A DNA stretch of 64,000 nt, taken from Entoloma clypeatum. Its lineage: Eukaryota > Basidiomycota > Agaricomycetes > Agaricales > Entolomataceae. The stretch is taken from assembly GCA_963565915.1 (NCBI GenBank), contig OY751487.1, positions 2,046,001-2,110,000 of the forward strand, in the 5' to 3' direction. The notes under the pieces were generated by a model that did no database searches, had not been told where the DNA came from, and saw only the letters and a list, made by a program, of their open reading frames with translations. A program made the position numbers and the translations under genes. Shown one piece after another: positions 14,470 to 25,721 of the stretch. Every line of letters starts with the position of its first letter. The stretch's first letter is position 1.

Positions 14470-14846
14470 AGCATTTCAGCTTTTTCGTCTGGCTTCTCGG
14501 ATCCGTCGCTTCGCTCCGTTCCGCGCTTACTCGTCTGACGATCCCCATATCCAAGGCCACAATTCTTGGCGTACCGTGCTGGCGTTGGCAGCGGAGGGAG
14601 ACCTGCAAAATTGACTGTCACAACAGGGAAGAGTCGTGGAAAGTAGTGCACGCCGCCCTTTTCCTTGTCCGGTCCCCAATATCTTTAATTTTTTTTTCTG
14701 TAGCTTTGTTTTACTACCATTCCTGAACGTTGAACCATCATACATACATACAAGCATTTTACCCAAATCTACAATATACAGAATACCAGCAGTTTTGTTC
14801 GTTTGATATTGAGTTGTTGAAGTGAGTAAGTTCACATCGATGGATC
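14470..14846. other. Intergenic between TBP and ALG3
   Basis: About 380 bp with a T-run (14690-14697) and AT-rich stretches. It should contain the TBP 3' UTR and ALG3 promoter. No gene seen. Confidence 0.5.
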
Positions 14847-16385
14847 ATGATGACGTGGTCCCCATCCTCCATGACAACCAACACCCTTTCATTTCGTGCT
14901 CCCATACGAGCTATCGTCTCTCTTTCGACAGACACTCGTTATTTCTGGACTCTTGCTTTGCTGGTCATCATCGGAGATGCATGCCTCACCCAGCTCATCA
15001 TCCAAATCATCCCGTGTAAGGGCTGTGGCGCTCGTTCCCAAATCCAAACTCAAGCACCATGCACTCGTACAGATACCGAAATAGACTGGGAGACCTATAT
15101 GGTGCACATGGATGTTTTCTTGAAGGGACAGAACAACTACAATATGATTACCGGCCCCACTGGGCCGCTTGTGTGAGGTGTATCTCAAAACTCACCCCAC
15201 TTGTACTCACTGATTTCTTGCAGGTATCCGGCGGGACATGTTCGTATTCATCAATTACTATACACTCTCACGGACTCTGGACGGGATATACGATATGCCC
15301 AACAAATCTATGCAAGCATATACGCTGCCGCTTTGGGCCTTACCTGCGCTATATATCGGAAAGCGGGTAATTTGCCCAACTGGATTCTTCTATTCCTCCC
15401 TCTCAGCAAGCGGCTACATTCCATCTTTGTTTTACGACTCTTTAACGATTGCTGGGCGGTGTTGGCTATGCAAGCCGCGGTGCTGATGTACCAGAATGGA
15501 TTAGACGACACAGCGACATTCCTGTATAGGTGTGTTTCTTCTACATGATTGAATCTCATGGAATTCAGAGAGTTGAGCACCTATATAGTGCTGGGTTGTC
15601 CGTCAAGATGTCCATCCTACTGTATCTTCCAGGAGTACTCGTTATCCTCTTCAAACGCAGAGGTTGTCTATCCATGTGCCGTCATATAATGACCATCATC
15701 GCCGTTCAAATTTTGCTGGCATCCCCTTTTTTATCGAACGATACATGGGCGTACTTGAACTCTGCGTTTGATCTCAGGCGAGTCTTCTTGTACAAATGGA
15801 CAGTGAATTGGAGGTTCCTCGACGAGACTACTTTCCTGAGTCGTCGGTGGGCCGTCGGCCTTTTGGTCGTACATGCAACTGTGCTAGTGTTGTTTGCGAT
15901 CTTCAGATGGTGTAATGTAGACGGCGGTGTGTGGCCTGTGCTTCGTCGAGGACTTCGGTCACCCCACCTTCCAGCGGGCCAAGCACTTATCACGGCTGAC
16001 TGTAAGCTGCTTCCCCCTCTTTGTCGTTCAATGCTCATCGTTCTACATGAAGACGTCGCGACCGTTCTTTTCACGTCTAACCTTATAGGCATCATATTTG
16101 CTCGGTCGTTGCATTACCAGTTCTATTCGTGGTATGCATATCAATTACCGTTCCTAACTTGGAGGACGCCGTACCCTATTATTGTCAAGTGAGTTTCACT
16201 CACAATCTTTTTTCAAACTAGATTTGATTCATTTCCTTGTCAGAGTCCTTTTGATGCTTGCTATTGAGTATGCCTGGAATGTATACCCTTCAACGTCGTC
16301 ATCATCTTTGATTTTATTTGGAGCCAATGTCCTTCTGCTGGTCGGAGTGTGGTGCAGAGATGAAGGCAAAATAAAAACGACGTGA
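14847..16385 (+). CDS. ALG3: ALG3, dolichyl-P-Man:Man5GlcNAc2-PP-Dol alpha-1,3-mannosyltransferase
   Basis: Six exons run from ATG 14847 to TGA 16383-16385, giving a polytopic ER membrane enzyme of about 420 aa. It adds the first luminal mannose, from Dol-P-Man, to the lipid-linked oligosaccharide for N-glycosylation. Family hallmarks in order: YTEIDWETYM (luminal acidic loop), TGPLVYPAGHVRIHQLLY, LSKRLHSIFVLRLFNDCW, GLSVKMSILLYLPG, FDLRRVFLYKWTVNWRFL, LFTSNLIGIIFARSLHYQFY, and IEYAWNVYPSTSSS in the last transmembrane region. Introns follow IIP (GTAAGG), GPLV (GTGAGG), TFLY (GTGTGT), ITAD (GTAAGC) and PIIVK (GTGAGT). All frames agree and the gene looks intact. A second, out-of-frame ATG just upstream does not yield the conserved protein. 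Confidence 0.95.
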
Positions 16386-16527
16386 GCGGCACCAGTAGAA
16401 CTCGTGTACTTGCGGTGAAAATTTGTAGTTCATCTCTGTTGATCATAATAGGCTGAAAGCCTGCACGAGTCTTGATAACTTGTACCATCGATATGAATCC
16501 GATGCTTACGTGATGGTATTCCCTTTC

Positions 16528-17278
16528 ATGTCGACTTCTACTACCACTGAACGAACTGGTGACCCCGGAGATGTAATGTTACTTACAAATGACATGTATA
16601 GGACTAATAACTTCCAGATTTCTTTACTTGAATACCTTGATCTTTCGCAACTCGTGTGTCTCAACGAATCATCAGGCCACACCCTGAAATCGATCCTCAG
16701 CGATAAACGCAGGAACACTTCAGCGAACAATTACCTTCTTAGCGACGCCGATGAACAACTTCTTTTGAACATCCCGGTGCGTGTCTAGATAACTGGAGAT
16801 ACATGACATCCCGCCAACTAGCAATAGTTCAATCAATCTGTCCGAGTACGGACGATCGTGATCAAATCATCAATACCGGGGCAAGCGCCGCGAGACCTGA
16901 AAATTACAGCAAACCGTCCGAACTTGGGCTTTGAAGATATCCAGGATGCTGATGAGCATGAAGTGGCACAGGTACTCTCTTTGGCGAAGAGCGACGTGAT
17001 GGCAGGGAAAGAGATTGGATTGAGGTTTGTCAGATTCCAGGCAGTGAACAGCCTTCATGTAAGGGGTTTGAACATGGTCGGGGTTGCGGCGTCGCTGATG
17101 TGGTTTGATTTTCAGATCTTTGTAGGATCAAATCAAGGAGGGGAGGAGAACACGCGGGTAGATAGTATAGATTTTCTTGGTGTGCCAGTAGAGTGCGTGT
17201 TTCTTCAAGAACCGTTCATATGCTAACTAACTAGTCAGAACGACGAAGAATCTGAGTGGCCTATTACATAAAGAATAG
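16528..17278 (+). CDS. PITH-domain protein (TXNL1 C-terminal-like)
   Basis: Five exons splice in phase. Exon 1 codes MSTSTTTERTGDPGD; intron 16573-16617 has a good branch site (ACTAATAAC) and CCAG acceptor. The PITH domain then fills the protein: LLEYLDLSQLVCLNE, YLLSDADEQLLLNIP, VRTIVIKSS, QAPRDLKITANRPNLGFED, LRFVRFQAVNSLH, IFVGSNQGGEENTRVDSID, ending in ETTKNLSGLLHKE and TAG at 17276-17278. PITH binds the proteasome lid in TXNL1-type proteins. Here no thioredoxin domain is encoded upstream, so this is a stand-alone PITH protein of about 180 aa, as in many fungi. It lies 142 bp downstream of ALG3 in the same orientation. Confidence 0.88.
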
Positions 17279-17382
17279 AGATTGTTATTTATTGTCTTTG
17301 CAATACTTAAAGTTGGCACAGTTGCACTTCACACGAATTTGTGCACAAACCCAGGCTCCTAAAATCATCCTCGTACAGCTTA

Positions 17383-17740
17383 CTGTACTATTACGACCGG
17401 GTGTTCATTGGGTGTGACATGTGACACCAAGTGTCCTTTATTCCGAGGGTTCAAAACCCATGGTGACCTGTGACAAAGTGTTCATTAGTGTGCATCTGTG
17501 ACAGAGTATGCCACCTATAGGCAATATTTGGGCAGAGTATGGCTCATTTGATGATTTTAACTCTAAATTACAGTTATTTTGACATGCAACCCCAAAGGGG
17601 AAGAAAAATTGACTATTTCATGACTTGTGACCATTTCTGGAAGTGTTCATCAATCTAGTGTGACCGTTACATTGAGCCAAAAGTGTCCAGTTCATCAGGG
17701 TATGTGACGTGTGACTGAACACCCAGTCGTAATAGTACAG
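17383..17740. mobile_element. MITE, Tc1/mariner type, 358 bp
   Basis: Terminal inverted repeats of about 25 bp (17383-17407 and 17716-17740) begin CTGTACTATTACGAC and match with one mismatch. The element is flanked by TA on both sides (17381-82 and 17741-42), the Tc1/mariner target duplication. It encodes nothing and its interior has several TGTGAC/GTCACA-type short motifs. It lies 105 bp past the PITH gene. Confidence 0.8.
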
Positions 17741-18618
17741 TACTATCATCAACCCAGTTATGCATCACTTTTATAGATGGACCTCTAGCTTTACGTAGAC
17801 ACATCCAAATTCCATAATTCCTGCATCACTTGAAAGCCTGTCATCTCTGCTTCAAGATGGTAGTAATGATCTTGAGGGGATGTGGAGGAGAACAAGTGCT
17901 AGAGATGGAATCTTGAAGGGTTCGAACTTACCATGAGTCATCAGCAAACCCTGGGTGGCTCCCTCCACTCCCTCCCCCGTCCCTCTCACTCCCCCCCCCC
18001 CCCCCCTGTTCACACAAGGGCCACGGTGCCCCCATATGGGTAAGCACTCCCCCCGCCATTCACGTCACGTCAGACCACTGACGAAACACGCAAGAGCGGC
18101 AGGACATGTGGCGAATGGGGCAGGGCACGTGAGAAACGGTGCGACACGTACCAGCAGATGTGAGAGGGGCGGGACACGCAATGAATGGGACAGGAGACGT
18201 GACAAACGGCGCAGGACATGCGAGAACGGCGGCCAACGTGAGAAACGGCAAGGCCGACGCGAGAGGGGCAGGACATGAACCAGCAGTTGCGAGAATGGCG
18301 GGACACACAATGAGAACAGTGGCAGATGCGAGAAACGGCAAGACAGACGCAAGACATTACATGGGACACATGAGGAACAGTGGGACGTGCGCTGGCAGAG
18401 ACAAGTGTGCAAGGGACAACACACTGGGGGGCATGAGTAGCACATTGATATAAATTGTACATTGTCCTGTCATAGCACTTAAACTCAATCAAATTTTTCC
18501 AATCTGTTATTCGTGAATTGCTGTAGTACCATATTGGAATGTTTCTATGAAGACTTACACAAAGTTTCCAATTATCTTTACAGACTCCCTCAAAATCTAT
18601 ATATTACTTTATAGAAAC
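17741..18618. repeat. Non-coding stretch with poly-C and degenerate GACACG/AACGGC minisatellite
   Basis: After the MITE, a CT/C-rich run culminates in about 16 C (17991-18006). From about 18060 to 18420 an imperfect purine-rich minisatellite follows, built from variants of GGACATG-CGAGAACGGC-AGG. The open frames here on both strands are by-products of the repeat. The rest to 18618 is AT-rich without features. Confidence 0.6.
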
Positions 18619-18748
18619 TATATCACCTACCAGCTCTACAAAATTTGGCACTTCAGCTCCACAGTGCTGCAAAGAGCTGCATAGCATATAGGCCAAGCTG
18701 CAACAAGCTGCAACATCTTTGGCAAAAATCAGTGTTTGCTGATGATCA
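18619..18748 (+). repeat. Dispersed ~130-bp repeat, copy 1
   Basis: Begins TATATCACCTACCAGCTC and includes CATATAGGCCAAGCTGCAAC and ATCAGTGTTTGCTGATG. It matches the reverse complement of 25722-25862 along its whole length, with a 7-bp indel and a few substitutions. It shows no coding capacity. The second copy abuts the broken end of a Tc1-type transposon. Confidence 0.8.
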
Positions 18749-19186
18749 GGAAAAACCCTGATGGGCCATAGTTCACCACCTAGTTCTATAGGCGGATATT
18801 GCTGATCTTTGTTGGGATAGCAACTGCATCAGAAAACCTACAAGTTGAATCTTTCCAATCTTTGATGATCGTACGATCACCCACGACCATCCATGATCAC
18901 CCACGACCCAAGAGCTGATGACCAAAAAGAGTTTGATCAAAATTTTCAAGATTCAACAATTGTGATCGTCGCCAAGAGCAACCACAATGAGAATAACCAT
19001 GACTTGAAGAGTCCTTGACCAAATGGCAGTCACAAATGCAAGCTGAGGTAGTGTAGTAGTATCTTTGTGAAAATAGAGGAATTTAAATCTTTGACTCTTG
19101 ACACTCTTAGAGATCGTGGAGTCATGGCGATCAAAAGAGTGTCAAAGATCTCACAATTAAAGTTGCAAGTTTGCTGATGTGATACA
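18749..19186. other. No gene; short direct repeats only
   Basis: AT-rich. Contains a small GATCACCCACGACC direct repeat (around 18868-18910) and several GATCGT/GATCAT motifs. Nothing else supported. Confidence 0.5.
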
Positions 19187-19506
19187 GTTGCGGACAGCCA
19201 AACATGACAATTTAGTCAGTAAGGGGACAGCTCCCAAACAGGTTGATGAAAATTTATTCTGACTTCAGATTCAGACTCAGGATGAGGAAATATGTCGAAA
19301 AACACTACTCCGAAGTTTTTCCCATGACTTTTTGGTTTGGCCAATTTTTTTGACCTCTTGAACGAAAATTGACACCCCCTCTGCATGCCTTTGGCAAGCC
19401 TAAGTTATCACTGGAGACCCCCCAGAGGTCTATCACCTGTGTCATTGGCCTTAAAATAGCATGTCACTTGTTGCTTCAGTCAGTAATCATTGACTTCTCA
19501 TCATGG

Positions 19507-20488
19507 TCCCTCCCTTGTGTCGGGCCATCAAGCTGTTGCAGCTTGGGAAACCTGGCACATGGGGTACTCCATCAACAAAGACTGGGCAGCTGGTGGCCTC
19601 GCAGTCTCTGACGACACTGAAACCTTAGCAATAGGACACGGGTTCTCCAACCTGGTCACTCTGCTAGGGGGCCTCTCCCAACTGGAAGAAATCCACATCT
19701 TCTCCGACTCTGTTAATGCCATTCGGCATGCCACAGACCCGGACCTCCACTCCTCGCAGGCAACTGCGCTCGCTATCATCAGTAACCTGGTCCCTTGGTT
19801 TGAGGAACCAGGTCTGAAATCCAAGATCTTCTTTCACCATGTCTCTGATTGCTCGGACTATGGCTTCGAACCCCACCGTGCAGTGCACGACTTCGCCTCC
19901 TCGATACACATCGAGTGTGGTGAGTCGGCCTCCAGATCCCTCGATTTCAATACGAAACAATTCACGGACGACATGCTAGGCAACTGGAACAACCTGTATC
20001 AGTCCCCCAAGTATGTTGGCTGTCACTACCAATTTCTGAGATCGTGCGTCAGACGCCAAGACCACGCTCAGGCCAAAAGAATGAAACCGTCCCACCTCAA
20101 GGGCGGCACATGGCTTAAGGATGTGGGTCACTTCCAATCCCTCACGGCTCAAATGGTTCGTGGCCTCACCAGCCACCCCCCAATTGGCCACTATAGACAT
20201 AGGTTCAATATTGGTGACAAGATTGAACAATGCGACTGTGGATCGGGGTCCGTTGAGGACTTTGCCCACGTACTCTACAAATGTCTGCACCACCCCACCA
20301 GGCCCCCAGACATGCCCACCTTCTTGAGGAACACTCCCATGTGGGACAACTTCGGGAAATTCATTATGGATAACCCAGGGGCCTTTGCCTTTAGGGATCG
20401 TCCAACGCCCAACACAACCGTTGGTGGTAGTCGCGTGGTAGCGCGCTGGGTACAAAGGGGTGCAGCCCCCTCTGGCAAGCGAACATGA
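19507..20488 (+). pseudogene. LINE ORF2 C-terminus: RNase H-like domain and Cys/His motif
   Basis: An open frame of about 325 residues remains. The first half carries an RNase H-like pattern with the catalytic-type Asp in EIHIFSDSVNAIRHATD and a following HHVSDCSDYG segment. The second half has the C-terminal reverse-transcriptase tail common in fungal LINEs, RFNIGDKIEQCDCGSG then DFAHVLYKC, a C-x-C...H...C candidate zinc motif. The endonuclease, reverse transcriptase and first RNase H strands are missing. The apparent ATG at 19490 belongs to the target duplication, not to the LINE. The frame ends with TGA at 20486-20488, followed by a roughly 300-bp 3' UTR. Confidence 0.8.
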
Positions 20489-20812
20489 TCGAAGGATAAG
20501 AACCGCACAGGCGCTTCTTTGGGGGGCAGGGCGCAGACACCCCCCAGCGCCGCTAACGGCCAACCTCACAAGGTTGGAGTGCTCTTGTATTGCGCGGCCG
20601 AATATTCGGGTGCGCATACTAACACGTTTGTTTATAACAGACTCCCCCGTCCTGGCGTGAGGACTTATCAGCTTGACGGAGCTTTGCGCCGCCTGTTCTT
20701 CATGCGTATGTAGATCCTCGGATCGATGTAGTTTACTCTATGTCAAGCGGACTGTACCCCTAGTATACCGCTATATAAATTGCTGACCCAAAAAAAAAAA
20801 AAAAAAAAAAAA
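19507..20812 (+). mobile_element. 5'-truncated non-LTR retrotransposon (LINE) with poly(A) and 15-bp TSD
   Basis: GACTTCTCATCATGG occurs at 19492-19506 and again at 20813-20827, directly after a 23-nt A run (20790-20812). This is a perfect target-site duplication bracketing the insert. Only the C-terminal part of the LINE protein is present, so reverse transcription stopped early. The intact duplication and tail indicate a fairly recent insertion. Confidence 0.92.
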
Positions 20813-21364
20813 GACTTCTCATCATGGCTGCTGTGATGCATCTGGCATCAATATTTGTTTTCCCTTCAATTTATCTTTTCCCAGCATTGCCCTGTTCTTT
20901 TTCCTCTCTGTTGATGAAATTCTATTCACTCATTTTTAATAATATGGATTGTGTTTTTTAAGGTTTGATATTGTGTTATAAGGTGATAGATTCTGTTGTT
21001 GTGACACATCATCATGAAAAGTGTGAGACACATGTCAGAGCATGTGCCTTCCAAATATGATAAGGATTTCCAAATTTGGGTGCCTCACCATGTATTTTTC
21101 TGGTCATAATTTTTGTAGGATCATACTTGGCCCGCAAAAAGGAGTTGATTCCACATTTTTTCATGATTTTAGTGAACTTTTTGATGGTTTGGCCAATTTT
21201 TGGGGGGTCAAAACCCAAAATTCGACATTGAGCAAAATCGGCTTGTGCAAATCACTTCAGTAGATCTCAAATAACACATTTCTGCTATTTTCAAGAAAAT
21301 CCGACAATTGTGGAAGGTACAAAACTCAGTCAATATTTTTGTCGTGTTTGGTTGTCTGCAACTG

Positions 21365-21761
21365 TAGCAAGGACATCATACTCTGTGATCCAATGGAGCT
21401 TTTGGCATGTGCACTGTGGTTGTCAGGGGGCTACATTTCCTCAATTGATGTCTACAATGACTATGGGGACTATGTGGACTCTCATCAAACTGGTCAATAT
21501 TATGGACGAGGAGTGATAAAGTATATTTTGTCATGGCACTACTAAGTAGATGGTACAGATACTTGTGAAGCAGCAACATGTCAAGTTTAAGTCGCCCAAA
21601 GTGTAAAGTCATTTCAAACCCCGCTGTTTGTTGAATGTCAATCGTTGTTTGGGCGTGATCAAAGTTCAAACGTTCATTCCCCTCGCCTTCCTGCTCATCT
21701 GCCCCTGTCTTGCCACTCACAATGGCCTCAAATTGCTGGACCCAGTGGCACCCAAGATCTG
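21365..21761. other. No gene seen
   Basis: Between the inverted-repeat element and the first foldback-like repeat. Low-quality frames only. Confidence 0.45.
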
Positions 21762-22640
21762 CCCCCCATGCCCAACGCCTCTCTCTCGTGCCCATCGCCT
21801 CTCTCTCATGCCCTATGGCCTCTGCTCATGCCTAGTGTTTGAGGGTTTGGTTTGGTTCGGTTTTTTGCCTCCGAGAGGGATGGACCGAGACTGAGACCGG
21901 TCTTTCAATACCACAAAAACCGGACTGGACCGTACAGGACCGGTCCATCGCACCCACAGAGGGTGGACCGAACCGGTCTGCACCGGTCTGAACCGGTTTT
22001 GTATTATATATTGTGTCTAAATATATACACGCTGTATGTAATGTCAGTGGGCGTGAGTGGGAGGGTGTTGTGCGCGAGAAGGGGCTGTTTGGCTTGAAGA
22101 AAGGGCATTGCACACGAGTTGGAGGGCATTAGGCATGAAAGGGGGGGGCTGTTGGGCATGGGTCGCGGCAGCTGGGCACAAGAGGGGGCCGTAGGGCTTG
22201 AAGGAAACACGTTGCGACGAAAGGGTGTCGTTGGGGGCAAGAGAGGGCCGTGGGGCATGAGAAGGTGCTGTTGGGTGTCAGAGAGGGCTGTTGGGCGCTA
22301 GTAAGGGCAGGACGCCATTGGGTGTGAGTGGGAGGCTGTTGGGCACTAGAGGGAGCCGTTTGAGGGCATTGGGCATGAGTCGCAGTCGTTGGGTGCGAGT
22401 GGGAGGCCGTTGGGCGTTAGAGGGAGCCGTTGGGCGTTAGAGGGAGCCGTTGGGCACATTGGGCATGAGTCGTGGTCGTTGGGTGTTAGAGGGAGCTGTT
22501 GGGCACGTTGGGCGCGAGTGGACGCCGTTGGGCGTGAGTGGGAGGCAGTTGGGCATTAGAGGGGGCTGTTGGGCGTTAGTCGACCCCGTTGGGCGCTATA
22601 CGGGGTCGTTGTGCATGAGGGGCGGGCATTGCGGGGAAGT
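21762..22640. repeat. Foldback-like element 1: inverted 20-mer minisatellite arms around an ACCGGT-rich core
   Basis: The left arm (about 21762-21836) repeats CCCAACGCCTCTCTCTCATG-like units. The right arm (about 22060-22640) repeats CGTTGGGCGTTAGAGGGAGC/CGTTGGGCATGAGTGGGAGG-like units, which are the reverse complement of the left unit. Between them lies a roughly 185-bp core starting AGTGTTTGAGGG and rich in ACCGGTCTGAACCGGT palindromic motifs. The right arm is much longer than the left. Long open frames here are repeat artefacts. Confidence 0.65.
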
Positions 22641-23999
22641 GGCTGGGTGGAGTGAAGGTGGGGGATAAAAAAAGTGTGGGAACGTTGGGCTGGCTGTCAA
22701 CTTATGTATGGTTTGACTTTTAGCAATTGCCGAGAGTGCTTGGCATCAATGCCAAGCAACGCACATTGTTGAAACTCGCGCCTTCGATGCCCAATCCGTG
22801 GCACTGTAAGTCCTAAAAATAGTTTGTAACTTATGTAGAGATACTTAGAAGCTAATAGTAAGCATATAACCAGTTAAATATATGAGCTATGTAGGTAGAA
22901 TTCTGAAATGATGCATCAAAACAATGGCACACTGTAAATCGTGATCAACAGGGCATCATCATGGGTTTTCTCAAACACAAAAACAACCTTTTCTTACTTC
23001 CTCCCTTCCACAACCACTGTAGTCTATATGTACTGTATATATACCATTGTAACATTGTATGTAAATCTACTCAGACCATTCAAATCAAGCCCAAGGACTT
23101 AATAAGGTGAATAGAAGCAAAATAGGTCGAAAATTTGACCAAAAAATTTTGTTTTAGCTTTGTTTTCTCCTCATTCAGGGGACCTCACAGCACATCTGTT
23201 TTTCAAATTTGGTGCACTCATTATGGAGATATAACACTTTTACTGAAATATGCACATTTCATCATTTCTATCTTATCTAGAGATCTAAAAATTATACAAG
23301 CTGTTTCAGAAGGTGAATACATATATATTGATGAGTTCTATCATGTGAAACTATTATTAGATCATGAGGAAGGCACCGCGCGCACCTGCGCGATGCATTT
23401 GCACATTGTTTACTGTTGTTTGGTGTAAAGCGTCGCATCGCTACATGCTCAAATCCGTGGCGAAAATTCATAAAATAAATACATATTTATTGACATATGG
23501 TACTCTGGTACATAATTGATATAGTCTGTAAGCTTACTTCCTCCTGTGTAGCCATATTAAGGAGAAATGCGATGTTTTTTGAGTTTGTTTACATATATTT
23601 GACACATTTGATGCGCACGTGTCGCGCATCATCCAACATCGAATCAACGCATCCACCCATTGCTCGCTCTGCAATGAGAGGCACACAGATATAACAAAAA
23701 TAACACAGTAATAATAGTACAGATACAATAAAAATAGCACTGTAAACACAGATACAAAAAAATAACACTGTAATCATATGTTTTAGCTATGTTTTCACCA
23801 TGTTTCACTCAATTCTTAACCTTTGTGACTCTGAGCAAGAGTTTATATACAAGCTAGAAATGTATTCCACTCAGTTGTAGCTTCAAAACAAGCCTTGGAC
23901 CAATGAAATTGGACTATAAATATCTAGAATATTATGCAGATTACTGAAAAATCTCCAAAAATTGTAGAATATTAAGGGGGGGGGGGTTGGAGGTGTATC
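22641..23999. other. AT-rich intergenic with a TAA/CAGATA microsatellite; no gene
   Basis: About 1.35 kb. It has TATATA stretches, an ACAGTAATAATAGTACAGA-type microsatellite (23695-23780) and a G-run (23975-23984). No frame shows a domain. Confidence 0.5.
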
Positions 24000-24680
24000 C
24001 CAAAGGGCAAAAAGACCGGTCTAGACCTGTTTAGACCAGTCTTTTTGCAGTCTAAGTCAAAAAAAAATCTAGACTGAACTGCAGTCTAAATTTTCTAAAA
24101 CGTATAGACCTTAGACCACGGTTCAGTCCAACGTGGTCTATTTTTCAGTCCAGTTCAGTCCAGTTCAGGTCTATGTAGACTGAACCTTCGAACGCTACTC
24201 ATGCCCAACGACTGCCTCTCTCTTGTACCCAATTAGTGTTTCAAGGTTCAGTCCAATAGGACTGGAACCAGACCAGACTGAACCAAAAATGAACCAAAAT
24301 AGACCGAGACCACTTTCTCGGTCTTGCTGAATTGGGACGGCCCCGGTCTTCAGTCTCGAGCAAATTTTTTTTTTTTGAAAACCGGTAAAAGACTGGTTGA
24401 GACCAGTCTAAACCGATCTTTTGTGTGCTAGTACAGGGTCTACATATGTATATATGTGGCAGGGTGTTGGGCATGAATGGGCATGAGTACGGGCCGTTGG
24501 GCTCGAGTGGTGGGCATTGCGCGCATGAGTTGAGGCTGTTGGACTGGGCGTTAGGGTGTGAAGGGAGGGTGTTGGGCATGGGTCGAGGCCATTGGGCACA
24601 AGAGAGGGCCTTTGGGCTTGAGAAGTGGGTGTTGGGCGCGGGTCGAAGCCGTTGGGTGTGAAGGGAGGGCGTTGTAAGGG
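24000..24680. repeat. Foldback-like element 2 plus an extra AGACC/GGTCT core
   Basis: Same architecture as 21762-22640. A short left arm (about 24195-24232, TGCCCAACGACTGCCTCTC), AGTGTTT at the core edge, a core full of GGTCT/AGACC and AACCGGT motifs (24236-24420), and a right minisatellite arm (about 24455-24675, GTTGGGCATGAATGGGCATG-like). An additional AGACCGGTCT-rich core lies at 24016-24190, just before the left arm. Confidence 0.6.
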
Positions 24681-24688
24681 CAACCTTA

Positions 24689-25721
24689 CAGTGACTCAAA
24701 TAATTGTCTGGATATTTGAGCCATTTTGATTGTTTGCTCAATAGCTCCAGGGGCAAGACACACAAGACCAAAGTGTTGGTGTATGACAGATGGAGCTACA
24801 TCGTAGCTATAGAAATATATAACAATTATGTAATTTTAATAAGTTTCCATGGAGATATATACAATTCAATCTGGTAACTCATCCAGACAATTATTTGGGT
24901 GACAATTAGAAATATCAGAATCTGATGCCAGATGGTTCCTATGACATCAAACTCTTGGCAGATGGTTACTATAGTGATGCTATCATAGATAGTGCCTGAT
25001 TTCAAGCTATATAACCAGAGCTAATATTCTCAGCATTCCACAATTCATCATGCACCCCATCTCCTCTGCCCAGAAGAAAAACATCATTTCTCTAGCCTCC
25101 AACTATCATTCCATTCGACATATTGCCTCCAAAGTTGGTGTTGGCAAGTCTACAGTGTCTGAGATCCTTCAGAATCTCCTTCCTACTCGACAAATCCCTT
25201 CTGCTGGTCGTCCTTCAAAGCTTTCTGCCCATGCTCAGCACTCTATCGTTACACAAATCATCACTGGAAAGGCTGCCAATGCTGTTCAGGCAACAAAACA
25301 CATCAACACCATCATCTCCAATCCAGTCAGCTCACAGACAGTGAGGAATGTTCTCAAGAAACACTCATTCAAAGCTGTAACAAAGAAGAAAAAGCCCTTG
25401 CTTACCACAAGGCATAGGAAGAAGCGTTTGGATTTTGCTTTAAAGCCCAAGGACTGGACTGTGGAGGACTGGACTGTGGAGGACTGGAAGAGGTAGTTTG
25501 GTCAGATGAAACAAAAATCAACAGGCTGGGGTCAGATGGGAAGCAGTGGGTGTGGAAACAGGTGGGAGAGGGGCTGATTGAGAGGGAGATCCAGGGAACA
25601 GTCAAGTTTGGTGGTGGAAACATCATGGTATGGGGGTGTATGAGTTGGAATGGTGTGGGACAACTGGCAGAAGTTGAGGGGAGGATGAATGCTGACCAGT
25701 ATGTGAACATTTGTTACATTC
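24689..25721 (+). mobile_element. Tc1-like transposon 1, 3'-truncated
   Basis: The 5' terminus CAGTGACTCAAATAATTGTC starts at 24689 after TA (24687-88). A second, inverted copy of the terminus (20 of 22 positions) lies inside at 24882-24903, about 190 bp in. The transposase gene follows. The element ends abruptly about 25721, where a dispersed repeat begins, so the 3' terminal repeat and the last catalytic residues are absent. Confidence 0.75.
25050..25706 (+). pseudogene. Tc1-like transposase, frameshifted and truncated
   Basis: ATG 25050 opens a protein with paired helix-turn-helix regions (HSIRHIASKVGVGKSTVSEI; GRPSKLSAHAQHSIVTQII), KHINTIISNPVSSQTVRN and the DWTVEDW segment. A 15-bp in-frame tandem duplication repeats DWTVE. 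At about 25494 one G is missing, so TAG stops the frame; the catalytic start VWSDETKINRLGSDGKQW continues in another frame with GTVKFGGGNIMVWGCMSW. That shows the first Asp of the DDE triad. Sequence past MNADQYVNI is lost, including the second Asp and Glu. Non-functional. Confidence 0.85.

Larger units (their letters stand above)
19187..21364. mobile_element. TA-flanked inverted-repeat DNA element, split by a LINE
   Basis: The left terminus (from 19187, CAGTTGCGGACAGCCAAAC) and the right terminus (ending 21364) are inverted repeats of about 26 bp with 3 mismatches (all transitions). Both are flanked by TA (19185-86 and 21365-66). Without the 1.3-kb LINE inside, the element is about 0.85 kb. 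No transposase frame was seen, so this looks like a non-autonomous Tc1/mariner-like element. Confidence 0.7.

Noticed and set aside
17919..17931. GGGTTCGAACTTA resembling a tRNA T-loop
   Set aside because: No acceptor stem or anticodon arm could be folded from the upstream 70 bases.
18060..18492. Several overlapping Cys/Arg-rich open frames on both strands
   Set aside because: Products of the degenerate minisatellite; no independent evidence of coding.
22119..22668. Gly/Arg/Trp-rich repeat proteins
   Set aside because: Translations of the 20-mer minisatellite arm; frames are open in several phases as expected from a repeat lacking stops.
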